From contig JBOGZD010000020.1 of assembly GCA_050697155.1 (NCBI GenBank), positions 1-31,002 on the forward strand: 31,002 nucleotides of DNA, read 5' to 3'. A program made the position numbers and the translations under genes. The stretch comes from JBOGZD01 sp050697155. Lineage in GTDB: Bacteria; Actinomycetota; Thermoleophilia; Solirubrobacterales; 70-9. Positions 1-7,667 of the stretch are shown in pieces; position 1 is the stretch's first letter; every line of letters starts with the position of its first letter. The notes under the pieces were generated by a model. That model did not search any database and was not told the origin of the DNA. It saw only the letters and a program-made list of their open reading frames with translations.

Positions 1-377
1 GGCGGGCACAACGTCGCGGACGCTTCGATCCGCCGGGCGGATGCGCGGTTTTTGCCCGCTCGCGGTCGCCAACCCGGTACGGGCTCAGGACTCGCCGGCG
101 CGTGTTGAGTTGACGGCGTATAACCCACGCGCGCACTGGTGCCGGGGACGCGTGTGGTGTTGGCGGTCACCCGTGCGGGTGAGCTCTGGCCCGACCGGCG
201 CCCCGGGCGCCACCCGCCCTCGCGTCAAAGACCAGGCCGGGTAAACCCTCCCCTACGTGCCCGGCCACCCACGCCGGCGCGCCGAGAGCGCCGGGATCCC
301 CACCACCGGCGCCCGCCCCACCGCCATCTCGCGCGTGCCCCGGCGCATCACTCGCTGCCCGATCAGGTAGACGCCGG
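1..377. other. Left-edge region without a supported gene
   Basis: I see no reading frame here with family similarity or convincing coding character. The open frames present are short and rich in Arg and Pro, as expected by chance in GC-rich DNA. Short inverted repeats are visible: 2-8 with 53-59 (7 bp), and 98-104 with 126-132 (7 bp, GCGCGTG/CACGCGC). The second could form a hairpin around a less GC-rich patch. No tRNA T-arm pattern or terminator with a T-run was found. The region lies downstream of the minus-strand hydrolase. Confidence 0.5.
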
Positions 378-887
378 CTAGAGCCCCGCGGGCCAGTCGT
401 CCAGGAAGCTTCCCAGCGCGTCCCCCACCTGCTCGCGCGGCGGGCCGACGAACGGGTTGTGGGGGCCCTCGTACCAAAGCACCTCCTTCGGCTCCTGGGC
501 GGCCTCGTGGAGCGCGGTCGCCGACGCCCCCGGGACGATCTGGTCGTCCGTCCCGTTGATCATCAGCACCGGGCCCGAGGCGTGGCCGATCCAGTGCACC
601 GGGTCGACCGGGTCGACGGGGTCGAGCAGGTCGAGGGCCTGCTCGAACCGCTCCGGGCTGCTCTCGTCGATTCCCTCCGGAAGCAGCACCTGGAGCTCGG
701 ATTCCGAGACCAGCGCCCGCCAGTCTCCGCCGGCGACGACGAGCACGGCGGCGCCGACCCGGTCGTCGACCCCGGCGAGCAGGGCGCCGAGGATGCCGCC
801 GAAGCTGAGCCCGACGTAGCCGACCTCCCCGCCCTCGCATCGGCCGCGCCCGAGCAGGTAGTCCAGCGCGCGCCGCAGGTCGATCAC
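378..887 (-). CDS. Alpha/beta-hydrolase, C-terminal part of a frameshifted gene
   Basis: This frame (169 aa) carries the whole catalytic apparatus of a dienelactone-hydrolase-like alpha/beta hydrolase. The nucleophile elbow GLSFGG has Ser28, the acid is in NGTDDQ (about residues 114-115), and the histidine is His143 in GPHNPF. It lacks the N-terminal beta-strands, which lie in the preceding frame (884-1399). Its apparent GTG start overlaps the upstream TGA as GTGA, which could be read as coupling. However, the sequence at the junction (LLAQM...VIDLRRALDYL) reads as one continuous alpha/beta-hydrolase core, so I infer a single gene broken by a one-base deletion in the GGG run at 897-899. A 9-bp unit repeated three times (601-627) encodes Asp-Pro-Val repeats. 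The substrate is unknown. Confidence 0.75.
   Translation of the reverse strand: MIDLRRALDYLLGRGRCEGGEVGYVGLSFGGILGALLAGVDDRVGAAVLVVAGGDWRALVSESELQVLLPEGIDESSPERFEQALDLLDPVDPVDPVHWIGHASGPVLMINGTDDQIVPGASATALHEAAQEPKEVLWYEGPHNPFVGPPREQVGDALGSFLDDWPAGL
601..627. repeat. Three tandem copies of a 9-bp unit
   Basis: The unit GGGTCGACC occurs at 601-609, with near-identical copies at 610-618 and 619-627. It lies inside the hydrolase gene, where it encodes Asp-Pro-Val repeats. Being a multiple of three, it can change copy number without altering the frame. Confidence 0.85.
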
Positions 888-1399
888 CGAGCCGCGCCCA
901 TCTGGGCCAGCAGCCGCGGGTCGCGCGCGGCCTCCTGGGCGCCGACTCCCGCCGCCCGGGAGCCGTGGAATCGCGGCTCCACGCTGAGCGCCGTGTACCC
1001 CGCGCCGGCGAGGGTGGTCGAGGTCCGCGCCGCCTGCTCGAGCGAGCTTCCAAGACCGGCGACGAGGATCACGCAGGCCCGTCGTCCTCCCATTGAGATC
1101 AGCGTCGCCGGGACTCGCTCCCGGTCGAAGCTCTCGAACGAGACGTTGGCGGCTGCAAGCTCGAACGGGTTCTCGAGGCGGTGGCGCTCCAGCCGCAGCG
1201 GACGATCCGGGTCATAGGCGAACGGGTTCTCCTCCGGTGGCGCGGGCACGTCGGTCGCCGGCAGATCGCCGCCGCCGCATCCTGCCGCCGCGAGCGCCGC
1301 GGTGGCGACCGCAAGGACGAGCGCAGTCGTCGCCGCGGAGCGTCGTCGCGGTCGACCTGGACGAGTGACTCCCAACCCCCGCGCACCCGGATTGGGCAT
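884..1399 (-). CDS. Alpha/beta-hydrolase lipoprotein, N-terminal part of a frameshifted gene
   Basis: The chosen ATG at 1399 gives a lipoprotein signal peptide: an Arg-rich n-region near residues 16-20, a hydrophobic stretch, and the lipobox AAAGC with Cys41, followed by a Gly/Pro-rich tether. The product would therefore be membrane-anchored on the outside. The following residues (VILVAGLGSS, a typical oxyanion-loop strand) match the first half of an alpha/beta hydrolase. The frame ends at TGA 884-886, where the companion frame 378-887 takes over. Adding one G to the GGG at 897-899 joins the two into a protein of about 340 aa. A start further upstream at 1516 is open but would begin inside the inserted element. 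The ATG lies in the 9-bp target duplication of that element, so the native promoter has probably been displaced. Confidence 0.7.
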   Translation of the reverse strand: MPNPGARGLGVTRPGRPRRRSAATTALVLAVATAALAAAGCGGGDLPATDVPAPPEENPFAYDPDRPLRLERHRLENPFELAAANVSFESFDRERVPATLISMGGRRACVILVAGLGSSLEQAARTSTTLAGAGYTALSVEPRFHGSRAAGVGAQEAARDPRLLAQMGAAR

Positions 1400-1401
1400 C
1401 A
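1393..1401. repeat. Left 9-bp target-site duplication
   Basis: The sequence TGGGCATCA here is repeated exactly at 1656-1664, immediately outside both ends of the inverted-repeat element. It contains, on the minus strand, the ATG of the hydrolase gene. Confidence 0.75.
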
Positions 1402-1655
1402 CGTGAGTATCCGGTTTGCTCAGGCTGCGCCGAGGAGGCGCCTGGCGGGGTCCGGTGCTCGAGCGCCCCGGCCACCGCGTTGTGCGCAGCGGGTCGGGCG
1501 GCAAGGGAAGCGCCACGGAGCCGGCTCCCGCCCCCGCCGAGATGGCTTGAACCGTACATATTCACCGGCTCGAGCCATCTCGGCCCCCGGCGCTTGGCAC
1601 CCGAGCTCGTTGCGGGCGCGCTCGTGCGAGGACCTGACGTAACCGGATACGCACG
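1402..1655. mobile_element. MITE-like non-autonomous insertion (254 bp)
   Basis: The ends are inverted copies of each other: CGTGAGTATCCGGTT at 1402-1416 and its complement at 1641-1655, matching 14 of 15. With the outer TCAGG block included, 19 of 23 positions match (1402-1424 against 1655-1633). A perfect 9-bp direct repeat, TGGGCATCA, flanks the element. The interior encodes no recognisable protein and contains a 12-bp perfect internal inverted repeat (1536-1547 and 1573-1584). Short length, terminal inverted repeats, target duplication and no transposase are the hallmarks of a miniature inverted-repeat transposable element moved in trans. I cannot assign the parent IS family. Removing the element plus one repeat would put the hydrolase ATG 25 nt after the guaA stop, so the element appears to have split a former guaA-hydrolase unit. 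Confidence 0.72.
1536..1584. repeat. 12-bp internal inverted repeat (stem-loop)
   Basis: The arm GCCGAGATGGCT at 1536-1547 pairs perfectly with AGCCATCTCGGC at 1573-1584 around a 25-nt, relatively AT-rich loop. Pairing can extend by a few bases with mismatches. It sits inside the MITE-like element, downstream of guaA. It could serve as a transcription stop for guaA, but there is no T-run. Confidence 0.7.
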
Positions 1656-1664
1656 TGGGCATCA
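1656..1664. repeat. Right 9-bp target-site duplication
   Basis: This is an exact copy of TGGGCATCA at 1393-1401, lying directly against the right inverted terminus of the 254-bp element. Confidence 0.75.
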
Positions 1665-1687
1665 ATCGTCTGGGCGCCGCCGCTCGG

Positions 1688-3316
1688 CTATTCCCACTCG
1701 ATCGTCGCCGGGGGCTTCGACGAGACATCGAGCGCGACCCGGTTGACGTGTGGGACCTCGTTGATGATCCGGTTCGAGACCCGCTCGAGCAGGTCGTAGG
1801 GAAGCCGCGCCCAGTCGGCGGTCATCGCATCCTGCGAGGTCACCGCGCGGATCACGATCGGATAGGCGTAGGTGCGGCCGTCGCCCTGCACCCCGACCGA
1901 CCGGACGACGGGCAGGAGGCAGAACGACTGCCACAGCTCGCGGTAGAGCCCGGCCGCGCGAACCTCTTCCTGCAGGATCGCGTCGGCCTCGCGGAGGATC
2001 TCGAGGCGCTCCGCGGTCACCTCACCGCCCACGACCCGGATCGCCAGGCCGGGGCCGGGGAACGGCTGGCGCCAGACGACGCGATCGGGCAGCCCGAGCT
2101 CGGAGGCGACCGCGCGGACCTCGTCCTTGAACAGCATCCGCAGGGGCTCGACCAGCTCCAACCCCAGGTCCTCGGGCAGGCCGCCGACATTGTGGTGGGA
2201 CTTGATCGTGTCGGCGGAGCGGCCGTCGCCGCCCGACTCGATCACGTCGGAGTAGAGCGTGCCCTGGACGAGGAAGCGCACGTCGGGGTGGCGCTCTGCC
2301 TCCTGCTCGAAGACGCGGATGAACTCCTCACCGATGATCTTGCGCTTGTGCTCGGGGTCGTCGACCCCGGCGAGCCGCTCGAGGAAGCGCTCCTGCGCCT
2401 GGACGTGGACGAGCTTTACCCCGATCTCGCGCATCGCCGCGACCACCTGCTCGGCCTCGTTCCTTCGCATCAGCCCGTGGTCGACGAGCACGCAGGTGAG
2501 CTGCTCGCCGACGGCCCGGTGGACCAGTGCCGCCGCGGTCGCCGAGTCGACACCGCCCGAGAGCCCGCAGATGACCCCGCCGTCGCCGACCTGCGCCCGG
2601 ACCCGGGCGAGCTGCTCGTCGATCACCGACGCCGGCGACCAGCTGGCCTCGCAACCCGCGATCTCCCGCAGGAAGCGATCGAGGATCTGGGCGCCGTAGG
2701 GCGTGTGCACGACCTCGGGGTGGAACTGGATCCCGTAGAGCCCGCGCTCGGGGTCCTCGACCGCGGCCACCGGTGACCCCGGGCTGGAGGCGAGCGGCCT
2801 AAAGCCCGGTGGCGGCTCGAACACGGCGTCGCGGTGGCTCATCCAGCACTGCTGCTCGCCGGGCGTATCGGCAAGCAGGCGGCCACCGTCGCCGGTCAGG
2901 GTGAGCTCGGTGCGGCCGAACTCCCCCGCCTCGGCGCCCTCGACCCGACCGCCGAGCTCCTGCACCATCGCCTGCATGCCGTAGCAGATGCCGAGCACCG
3001 GCAGGCCGAGCTCGAGCAGCTCGCCGCGAAGCTCGGGCGCGCCCTCCGAATAGACCGATGCCGGCCCGCCGGAGAGCACCAGCGCCGCCGGGCCGCGCTC
3101 GCGGATGCGCTCGAGCTCGAGGTCGTGGGGCAGCAGCTCCGCGTAGACGCCGCACTCGCGGATGCGCCGCGCGATCAGCTGCGAGTACTGGCCCCCGAAG
3201 TCGAGCACCAGCACCTCTTCATGGGCGGTCTCCGGCGGCGCAACCTCCGCCGCCTCCTCGGAGGCCGGCCGCACCTCGCCCTCGATCTCGGAGGGAGCGA
3301 GGGTGCGGTCAATCAT
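1688..3316 (-). CDS. guaA: GMP synthase (glutamine-hydrolysing)
   Basis: It converts XMP, ATP and glutamine to GMP, the last step of de novo guanine nucleotide synthesis, in the cytoplasm. The 542-aa protein has both modules in order. A class I glutamine amidotransferase carries Cys111 (GICYGM), His199 and Glu201 (FHPEV). The ATP-pyrophosphatase domain has its P-loop SGGVDS at 253-258. The C-terminal dimerisation domain ends in the typical KPPATIEWE. The start ATG overlaps the end of guaB3 in ATGATTGA, so translation is probably coupled. The core begins near residue 35 (VLVLDFGGQYSQL), so there is an acidic N-terminal extension of about 34 aa that most family members lack. A start closer to the core cannot be excluded, but no in-frame ATG is available there. 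Confidence 0.97.
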   Translation of the reverse strand: MIDRTLAPSEIEGEVRPASEEAAEVAPPETAHEEVLVLDFGGQYSQLIARRIRECGVYAELLPHDLELERIRERGPAALVLSGGPASVYSEGAPELRGELLELGLPVLGICYGMQAMVQELGGRVEGAEAGEFGRTELTLTGDGGRLLADTPGEQQCWMSHRDAVFEPPPGFRPLASSPGSPVAAVEDPERGLYGIQFHPEVVHTPYGAQILDRFLREIAGCEASWSPASVIDEQLARVRAQVGDGGVICGLSGGVDSATAAALVHRAVGEQLTCVLVDHGLMRRNEAEQVVAAMREIGVKLVHVQAQERFLERLAGVDDPEHKRKIIGEEFIRVFEQEAERHPDVRFLVQGTLYSDVIESGGDGRSADTIKSHHNVGGLPEDLGLELVEPLRMLFKDEVRAVASELGLPDRVVWRQPFPGPGLAIRVVGGEVTAERLEILREADAILQEEVRAAGLYRELWQSFCLLPVVRSVGVQGDGRTYAYPIVIRAVTSQDAMTADWARLPYDLLERVSNRIINEVPHVNRVALDVSSKPPATIEWE

Positions 3317-4514
3317 CCGAAACGGCTACTCCCGTCGAGATCGCTGCGCGGCCGTTCGACCCCATGCCGACCGACTGCTCGCGCTGAAGCTGCTTGCCCT
3401 CGGTCTGCAGCGTCGGGGCGATCATCACCTCGGCGCGCTGGAAGTCGCGGATGTCCTCGTAGCCGCAGGTCGCCATCGACGTCCGCAGCGCCCCCATCAG
3501 GTTGAACGTGCCGTCGTTCTCGTGTGCCGGGCCGAGCAGGATCTCCTCGAGCGTCCCGTCCTGGGCGGTGGCCACCCGCGTCCCGCGCGGCAGCGACGGA
3601 TGGAAGGTCGCCATCCCCCAGTGAAAGCCGCGCCCCGGGGCCTCCTTCGCCCGCGCCAGCGGCGAGCCGATCATCACCGCATCGGCGCCGCAGGCGATCG
3701 CCTTGGAGACGTCGCCGCCGGTGCGCATGCCGCCGTCGGCGATCACGTTGCAGTACTCGCCGGTCTCGAGCATGTGCTGCGAGCGAGCCGCGGCGACGTC
3801 GGCGATCGCGGTCGCCTGCGGCACGCCCAGGCCCAGCACGCCGCGGGTGGTGCACGCCGCTCCCGGGCCGACCCCGCACAGGACGCCGACGGCGCCGGTG
3901 CGCATCAGGTGCAGGCCGGTGGAGTAGGACGCGCAGCCGCCGACGATGCACGGCACCGGGACCTCGGCGATGAACTCCTTCAGGTTGAGCGGCTCGGTCC
4001 TCGAGGAGACGTGCTCGGCCGAGATCACCGTGCCCTGGATGACGAGGATGTCGAGCCCCGCCTCGAGCGCGACCTCGTAGTGCTCCCTGACCCGCTGCGG
4101 CGTCAGCGCGCCGGCCGCGACCGCGCCGGCGGCCTTGACCTCCTCGACCCGCGCGGCGATCAGCTCGGGCTGAACCGGCGCCTCGTAGATCTCCTGCATC
4201 GTCCGGGTCGCGAGCTCGGCCGGGGCGGCGGCGATCGCGGCCAGCTTCGACTCGGCGTCCTCGTAGCGGCTCCAGATCCCCTCCAGATTGAGCACTCCCA
4301 GGCCGCCGAGGCGGCCGAGCTCGATCGCCGTCTGGGGGCTGACCACCCCGTCCATCGCCGAGGCGAGCAGCGGCAGCTCGAGCCGGTACGGGCCGAGGGT
4401 GGTCGAGACCTCGACGTCGTCGGGGTCGCGGGTGCGTCGCGAGGGCACGATCGCGATGTCGTCGAAGCCGTAGGCGCGCCGGCCCTTCTTGCCGCGACCG
4501 ATCTCTACTTCCAT
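3309..4514 (-). CDS. guaB3: GuaB3-family IMP dehydrogenase-related protein
   Basis: This is a cytoplasmic (beta/alpha)8-barrel enzyme of the IMP dehydrogenase/GMP reductase superfamily, 401 aa. The catalytic-loop cysteine is Cys221 in GPGAACTTR, after the phosphate-binding glycines. The barrel continues with IADGGMRTGGD and a C-terminal segment with QREQSVGMGSNGRAA. There is no CBS (Bateman) domain, which with the length and loop sequence points to the GuaB3 branch rather than canonical GuaB. Family members are commonly encoded beside guaA in actinobacteria. An XMP- or IMP-interconverting role is reported for the branch; which direction applies here cannot be told from sequence. It has its own TANNNT box directly upstream (4521-4526), so guaB3-guaA looks like a separate unit, translationally coupled through an 8-nt overlap. 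Confidence 0.9.
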   Translation of the reverse strand: MEVEIGRGKKGRRAYGFDDIAIVPSRRTRDPDDVEVSTTLGPYRLELPLLASAMDGVVSPQTAIELGRLGGLGVLNLEGIWSRYEDAESKLAAIAAAPAELATRTMQEIYEAPVQPELIAARVEEVKAAGAVAAGALTPQRVREHYEVALEAGLDILVIQGTVISAEHVSSRTEPLNLKEFIAEVPVPCIVGGCASYSTGLHLMRTGAVGVLCGVGPGAACTTRGVLGLGVPQATAIADVAAARSQHMLETGEYCNVIADGGMRTGGDVSKAIACGADAVMIGSPLARAKEAPGRGFHWGMATFHPSLPRGTRVATAQDGTLEEILLGPAHENDGTFNLMGALRTSMATCGYEDIRDFQRAEVMIAPTLQTEGKQLQREQSVGMGSNGRAAISTGVAVSDD

Positions 4515-4520
4515 GAATGC

Positions 4521-4526
4521 AATCTA
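4521..4526 (-). promoter_or_regulatory. -10 box of guaB3
   Basis: TAGATT on the minus strand lies 6 nt before the guaB3 ATG, the spacing expected if transcription starts at the A of ATG. No Shine-Dalgarno sequence fits in between. Confidence 0.55.
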
Positions 4527-4561
4527 CGCGGGTGCACGGACGAACACGAAGATAACAGCGG

Positions 4562-5320
4562 TCAACCGCCGCCCTTCGCGGGTGGGCGATCCGCGGAGTG
4601 CACGGTGTGCCAAAGCCGCAGTGCACGCTTGCCCCCCGAGCGAACCACGGCAACCCGTCTCGGGGTCGTGAATCCCGCCGTCCTGATCCAGGCAGCGATC
4701 GCGGCCGGGTTCGGCAGCCACCACACCATGTCGGTGTCGCCCCCCCGGTACCGGGCGGCGGGGCTGCGCGGCGAGCTGATCAGCATCCGCAACGAGAACG
4801 GCTCCATCACGCGCAGCTCGCCTCCCCCGCGGAGGACGTCGTGAACTCGCTCCAGGGCGCGCACGGGGTCACGGAGATGAAGCAGTAGCGCGCCGATGAA
4901 AGCGAAGTCGAACGGCTCACCGACGTCCTCCGGCTCGAGGTCGTAGACGTTTGCCGTCACCCGCTCGACCGCCGACCCCAGGTGTTCGGAGGCGAGCCTG
5001 AATCCGCGTCCGAGCTGCACGTCGAGCTGCCTCGACTCGCGCTCGAGCCGCGGTCGGGCATGCGGCGTCCAGTCAGCAGACTCGAGTGAGGGTGCGTCGA
5101 GCGCGACCACCTGCGCCCCCCGCCGCTCCATCTCGAACGCCCAGAAGCCGTCGAAGGTGCCGACATCGAGCGCGCGCAGGCCGCTCATCTCGTCAGGGAG
5201 GACGCGTGGGGCGACCCGCCGCAGGTCGACCTGTCCCGGCGTGACGACGCCCGGCGCCAGCTCGATCGTGTGGTACCAGACCAGATTCTCGGCTAGGACG
5301 CGGCGGGCGGCCTCGGTCAT
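4562..5320 (-). CDS. SAM-dependent methyltransferase, WYHT family (copy A)
   Basis: This is a class I Rossmann-fold methyltransferase of about 252 aa. The N-terminal signature WYHTIEL (from residue 15) followed by TPGxxDLR resembles the CmoB/DUF1698-like group. SAM motif I is LDVGTFDGFWAF (51-62), and the later LLLHLRDPVRALE corresponds to the post-II/motif III region. The ATG at 5320 was chosen because it overlaps the stop of the upstream methyltransferase as ATGA; an in-frame GTG lies 27 nt earlier at 5347. The substrate is not evident. Similarity to CmoB-like enzymes does not make it a tRNA enzyme, and the glycan genes around suggest a sugar or polysaccharide acceptor. It is one of five paralogs in the window and ends 47 nt before guaB3. 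Confidence 0.85.
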   Translation of the reverse strand: MTEAARRVLAENLVWYHTIELAPGVVTPGQVDLRRVAPRVLPDEMSGLRALDVGTFDGFWAFEMERRGAQVVALDAPSLESADWTPHARPRLERESRQLDVQLGRGFRLASEHLGSAVERVTANVYDLEPEDVGEPFDFAFIGALLLHLRDPVRALERVHDVLRGGGELRVMEPFSLRMLISSPRSPAARYRGGDTDMVWWLPNPAAIAAWIRTAGFTTPRRVAVVRSGGKRALRLWHTVHSADRPPAKGGG

Positions 5321-6135
5321 CGCACCACGGTCTTCGCCAGCAACCATGCATGCGGGGCGCCCCGACGAAGCAGGAGTCGGCGCGGCAGGTCGCGCAGCGG
5401 GTGCGCGAAGTACTCGCCGAAGGCGAGCCTGCGGGCCCCGGGACCATTCGGGACGAGGTACGGGCGGCCGACCTCCAGCACCTCGAAGCCCGCAGTCTCC
5501 ACCATCCGGCGGAGGCCCGCGGGATTCGCGGTGCTCCAGAACGGGCTCGCCGAGACGACCAACTCGGCGAGCGGGCGCCGGCTGAGGCTCGCTACCCCGG
5601 GGATGATCGCCTCGTTCACCAGCAGCCCGCCGTCGACGACCCCACGCGCGGCGGCGAGGGCCCGGGCCGGATCGCGCAGGTGGTGGAGCAGGGTGCCGAT
5701 GACGGCGAAGTCGAAGCTGCCGAGTCTCTCGCGTGTCGCGGCGTAGATGCCAGCATGCGAGCGCTCCACCCGTGAACCGAGCGCGGTGCGCGCCGTCTCG
5801 AAGGCGCGGTTCCCGGCGTCGAGCTCCGCCTGGATCTCGGCGACTGGCGGGCGCGACCCGGGGAAGTGCATCAGGTCGGGGTCGGCGATGTCGAGCGACA
5901 CGACCTCGTCGGCCCCGAGCCTCTCCATGTGAAACGCGTAGAACCCGTCGCGGCTGCCGATGTCGAGGCAGCGCATCCCGGCCAACGAGGCCGGCCAGGG
6001 AAGCCGGTCGACGATCGGACGCAGGTCGTACTCGCCCGGCGTCAGGACCCCTCCCGGCAGCTCGATCGTGTGATACCAGCGCAAAGCCGCGACCTCGCGC
6101 GAGTCGATCTGGGACACGGGCGGCGCGGCGTCCAC
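5317..6135 (-). CDS. SAM-dependent methyltransferase, WYHT family (copy B)
   Basis: A 272-aa class I methyltransferase with WYHTIEL at residue 20, TPGEYDLR, motif I LDIGSRDGFYAF, and the LLHHLRDPARAL segment. The reading frame is open far upstream, antisense to the sulfatase-like gene. I place the start at GTG 6135 because a TAAGCT box ends 8 nt before it, the same spacing as other genes here, and the family signature begins soon after. Its stop overlaps the start of copy A (ATGA), so A and B form a coupled pair. Compared with the other copies, motif I has Arg instead of an aromatic (GSRDG rather than GTFDG or GTWDG), so cofactor or substrate details may differ. Function is inferred only as methyl transfer. 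Confidence 0.83.
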   Translation of the reverse strand: MDAAPPVSQIDSREVAALRWYHTIELPGGVLTPGEYDLRPIVDRLPWPASLAGMRCLDIGSRDGFYAFHMERLGADEVVSLDIADPDLMHFPGSRPPVAEIQAELDAGNRAFETARTALGSRVERSHAGIYAATRERLGSFDFAVIGTLLHHLRDPARALAAARGVVDGGLLVNEAIIPGVASLSRRPLAELVVSASPFWSTANPAGLRRMVETAGFEVLEVGRPYLVPNGPGARRLAFGEYFAHPLRDLPRRLLLRRGAPHAWLLAKTVVR

Positions 6136-6143
6136 GACCGCTG

Positions 6144-6149
6144 AGCTTA
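6144..6149 (-). promoter_or_regulatory. -10 box of the methyltransferase B-A unit
   Basis: TAAGCT on the minus strand lies 8 nt before the GTG at 6135. The same hexamer drives the opposite gene from 6193, giving a divergent promoter region of 72 bp. Confidence 0.5.
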
Positions 6150-6192
6150 ATTCGCCGCTGGGCGGGTGAAGTCCGCAGCCGCGAACCGCGCC

Positions 6193-6198
6193 TAAGCT
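6193..6198 (+). promoter_or_regulatory. -10 box of the sulfatase-like gene
   Basis: TAAGCT lies 9 nt before the ATG at 6208, with no Shine-Dalgarno between them. The hexamer is identical to the one used in the opposite direction at 6144-6149. Confidence 0.5.
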
Positions 6199-6207
6199 TT
6201 CGGCGGT

Positions 6208-7644
6208 ATGCGACCGAACGTCGTTCTCATCGTGCTCGACACCGCACGTGCCGACGTGCTCGAGCCCTACGGCGCACCCTCCGGTTCCTCGCCCGCGATC
6301 GCCGACCTCGCCGCGCGGGGAACTGTCCTGCGGTCTGCTTACGCGACCGCCTCCTGGACGCTGCCTTCGCACGCATCGATGTTCACCGGGCTGCTCCCGC
6401 GGGCAGCCGGCGTCCTCGATCTTCCGGAGGGCACGCCGCTCGCCGCTCGCCGCGTGATCGAGTCCCACCGCGAGCGCGTATTGCCCGAGGTCCTTCGCCG
6501 TGCCGGCTACTCGACCGCCGCGGTGAGCACCAACCTCTGGGTCACCCCCATGAGTGGCTTCGGCGTCGGATTCGACTCGTTCGACACGGTTGACACCGGC
6601 CGTCAAGGCCGGATCCACCGTGAGAGCCTCAAGTCGCGCGTACGTTGGGACGCCGAAGGTGTGCTCGCACGGGTCGATGACGGTGCTGCGGAGGCGCTGA
6701 GGGCGCTTCGCCGGCTCACGTCGAACGACGGCAAGGAGAATCCGTTCTTCTGGTTCGTCAACCTGGTCGAGTGCCACTCACCGTATCTACCGCCGAAGCC
6801 CTACAACGATCTCGGTCCGGTCGAGCGGCTCCGGGCCGCCGAGGAGGCACGCCGCTATCTGACCATGGGCGCGATCTGGATGGCCTGCGCCGGCGCCTTC
6901 GAGGTCCCCGAGGAGGCGCTCGAGCGCATGCGTCACCTCTACCGGCGATCGGTGCGCCAACTCGACGACTGGGTCGGGACCCTGCTCGAGGAGCTCGAGC
7001 GCCACGCGTTGCTCGACCAGACGCTCGTCATCGTCACCTCCGACCACGGTGAGAACTTCGGAGAGAACGGCTACATGGCGCACGCGTTCTCTCTCGACGA
7101 GCGGCTGCTCCGCGTGCCGCTGGTCGCCGCAGGGCCTGGAGAGCCCGCCGATGACGGTGTCGCCAGTCTCGCCGAGCTGCCGCTGATGATCGCCGAGGCG
7201 ACCGGGCTTGAGGAACATCCGTGGTCGGGGTCGCCGTGGTCGAACGGCGCGGCGGTGGCCCAGTTTGAGCCCCCCGCGCGCGCGGAGCACCCGCGCTGGC
7301 GACAGGTGTTCGCGGAGTGGGGCGTCGACTACGAGCATGCGGTCGAACGACTCGCGAGGGAGCTCGCCTGCGCCACGGACGGCAGCTTGAAGCTGCTGCG
7401 ACGAGGCGCGACCGAGGAGCTCTACGACCTCGCGACCGATCCGCTCGAGCTCTCCCCCGCGTCACCCGCCGATCATGAGGACGCCGCGGCGGTCGAGCGC
7501 CTGCGGCGGACGCTCGACGAGGCCGCCCGCCAGGATGCGGGCGCGGCCGCGGTGGCTTCCACGACTCCGGTCGAGGCGGCGGAGATCAGCCCCGAGGAAC
7601 GGCGTGACCTCGAGGAGCGGATGCGGCTCCTCGGTTACATGTAG
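6208..7644 (+). CDS. Sulfatase/alkaline phosphatase superfamily hydrolase or transferase
   Basis: A 478-aa protein with the sulfatase-superfamily layout: VLIVLDTARAD with metal ligand Asp11 near the N-terminus, SWTLPSHASMFTG at 49-61, and the second metal cluster TSDHGENFGE with Asp279 and His280. In true sulfatases the nucleophile is the Cys or Ser of C/S-x-P-x-R, converted to formylglycine. Here the motif reads T-L-P-S-H, with Thr51 in the nucleophile position and His for Arg. Formylglycine chemistry is therefore unlikely, and a phosphate-ester hydrolase or phospho-group transferase is more plausible. No signal peptide or membrane segment is evident, so it may act in the cytoplasm. It ends with the LGYM-type C-terminus common in this subgroup. 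It stands alone on its strand, divergent from the methyltransferases. Confidence 0.85.
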   Translation: MRPNVVLIVLDTARADVLEPYGAPSGSSPAIADLAARGTVLRSAYATASWTLPSHASMFTGLLPRAAGVLDLPEGTPLAARRVIESHRERVLPEVLRRAGYSTAAVSTNLWVTPMSGFGVGFDSFDTVDTGRQGRIHRESLKSRVRWDAEGVLARVDDGAAEALRALRRLTSNDGKENPFFWFVNLVECHSPYLPPKPYNDLGPVERLRAAEEARRYLTMGAIWMACAGAFEVPEEALERMRHLYRRSVRQLDDWVGTLLEELERHALLDQTLVIVTSDHGENFGENGYMAHAFSLDERLLRVPLVAAGPGEPADDGVASLAELPLMIAEATGLEEHPWSGSPWSNGAAVAQFEPPARAEHPRWRQVFAEWGVDYEHAVERLARELACATDGSLKLLRRGATEELYDLATDPLELSPASPADHEDAAAVERLRRTLDEAARQDAGAAAVASTTPVEAAEISPEERRDLEERMRLLGYM

Positions 7645-7667
7645 CCGCACCGCAGGCGCGCGTGACG

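Noticed and set aside
1655..2776. Long open frame on the plus strand antisense to guaA
   Set aside because: It mirrors the codon pattern of guaA, has repetitive Asp/Leu/Arg composition and no family features; GC-rich genes generate such antisense frames.
3162..4844. Long plus-strand frame across guaA, guaB3 and the first methyltransferase
   Set aside because: It crosses three well-supported genes on the other strand and shows no domain, signal or start signals.
4562..5320. Calling the WYHT methyltransferases tRNA U34 carboxymethyl-transferases (CmoB)
   Set aside because: The resemblance is at family level only; five copies in a glycan locus and lengths shorter than CmoB argue against that specific role.
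7645..7667. Intrinsic terminators between convergent genes
   Set aside because: The convergent gaps are only a few bases long or absent, and no GC hairpin with a T-run was seen in any of them.
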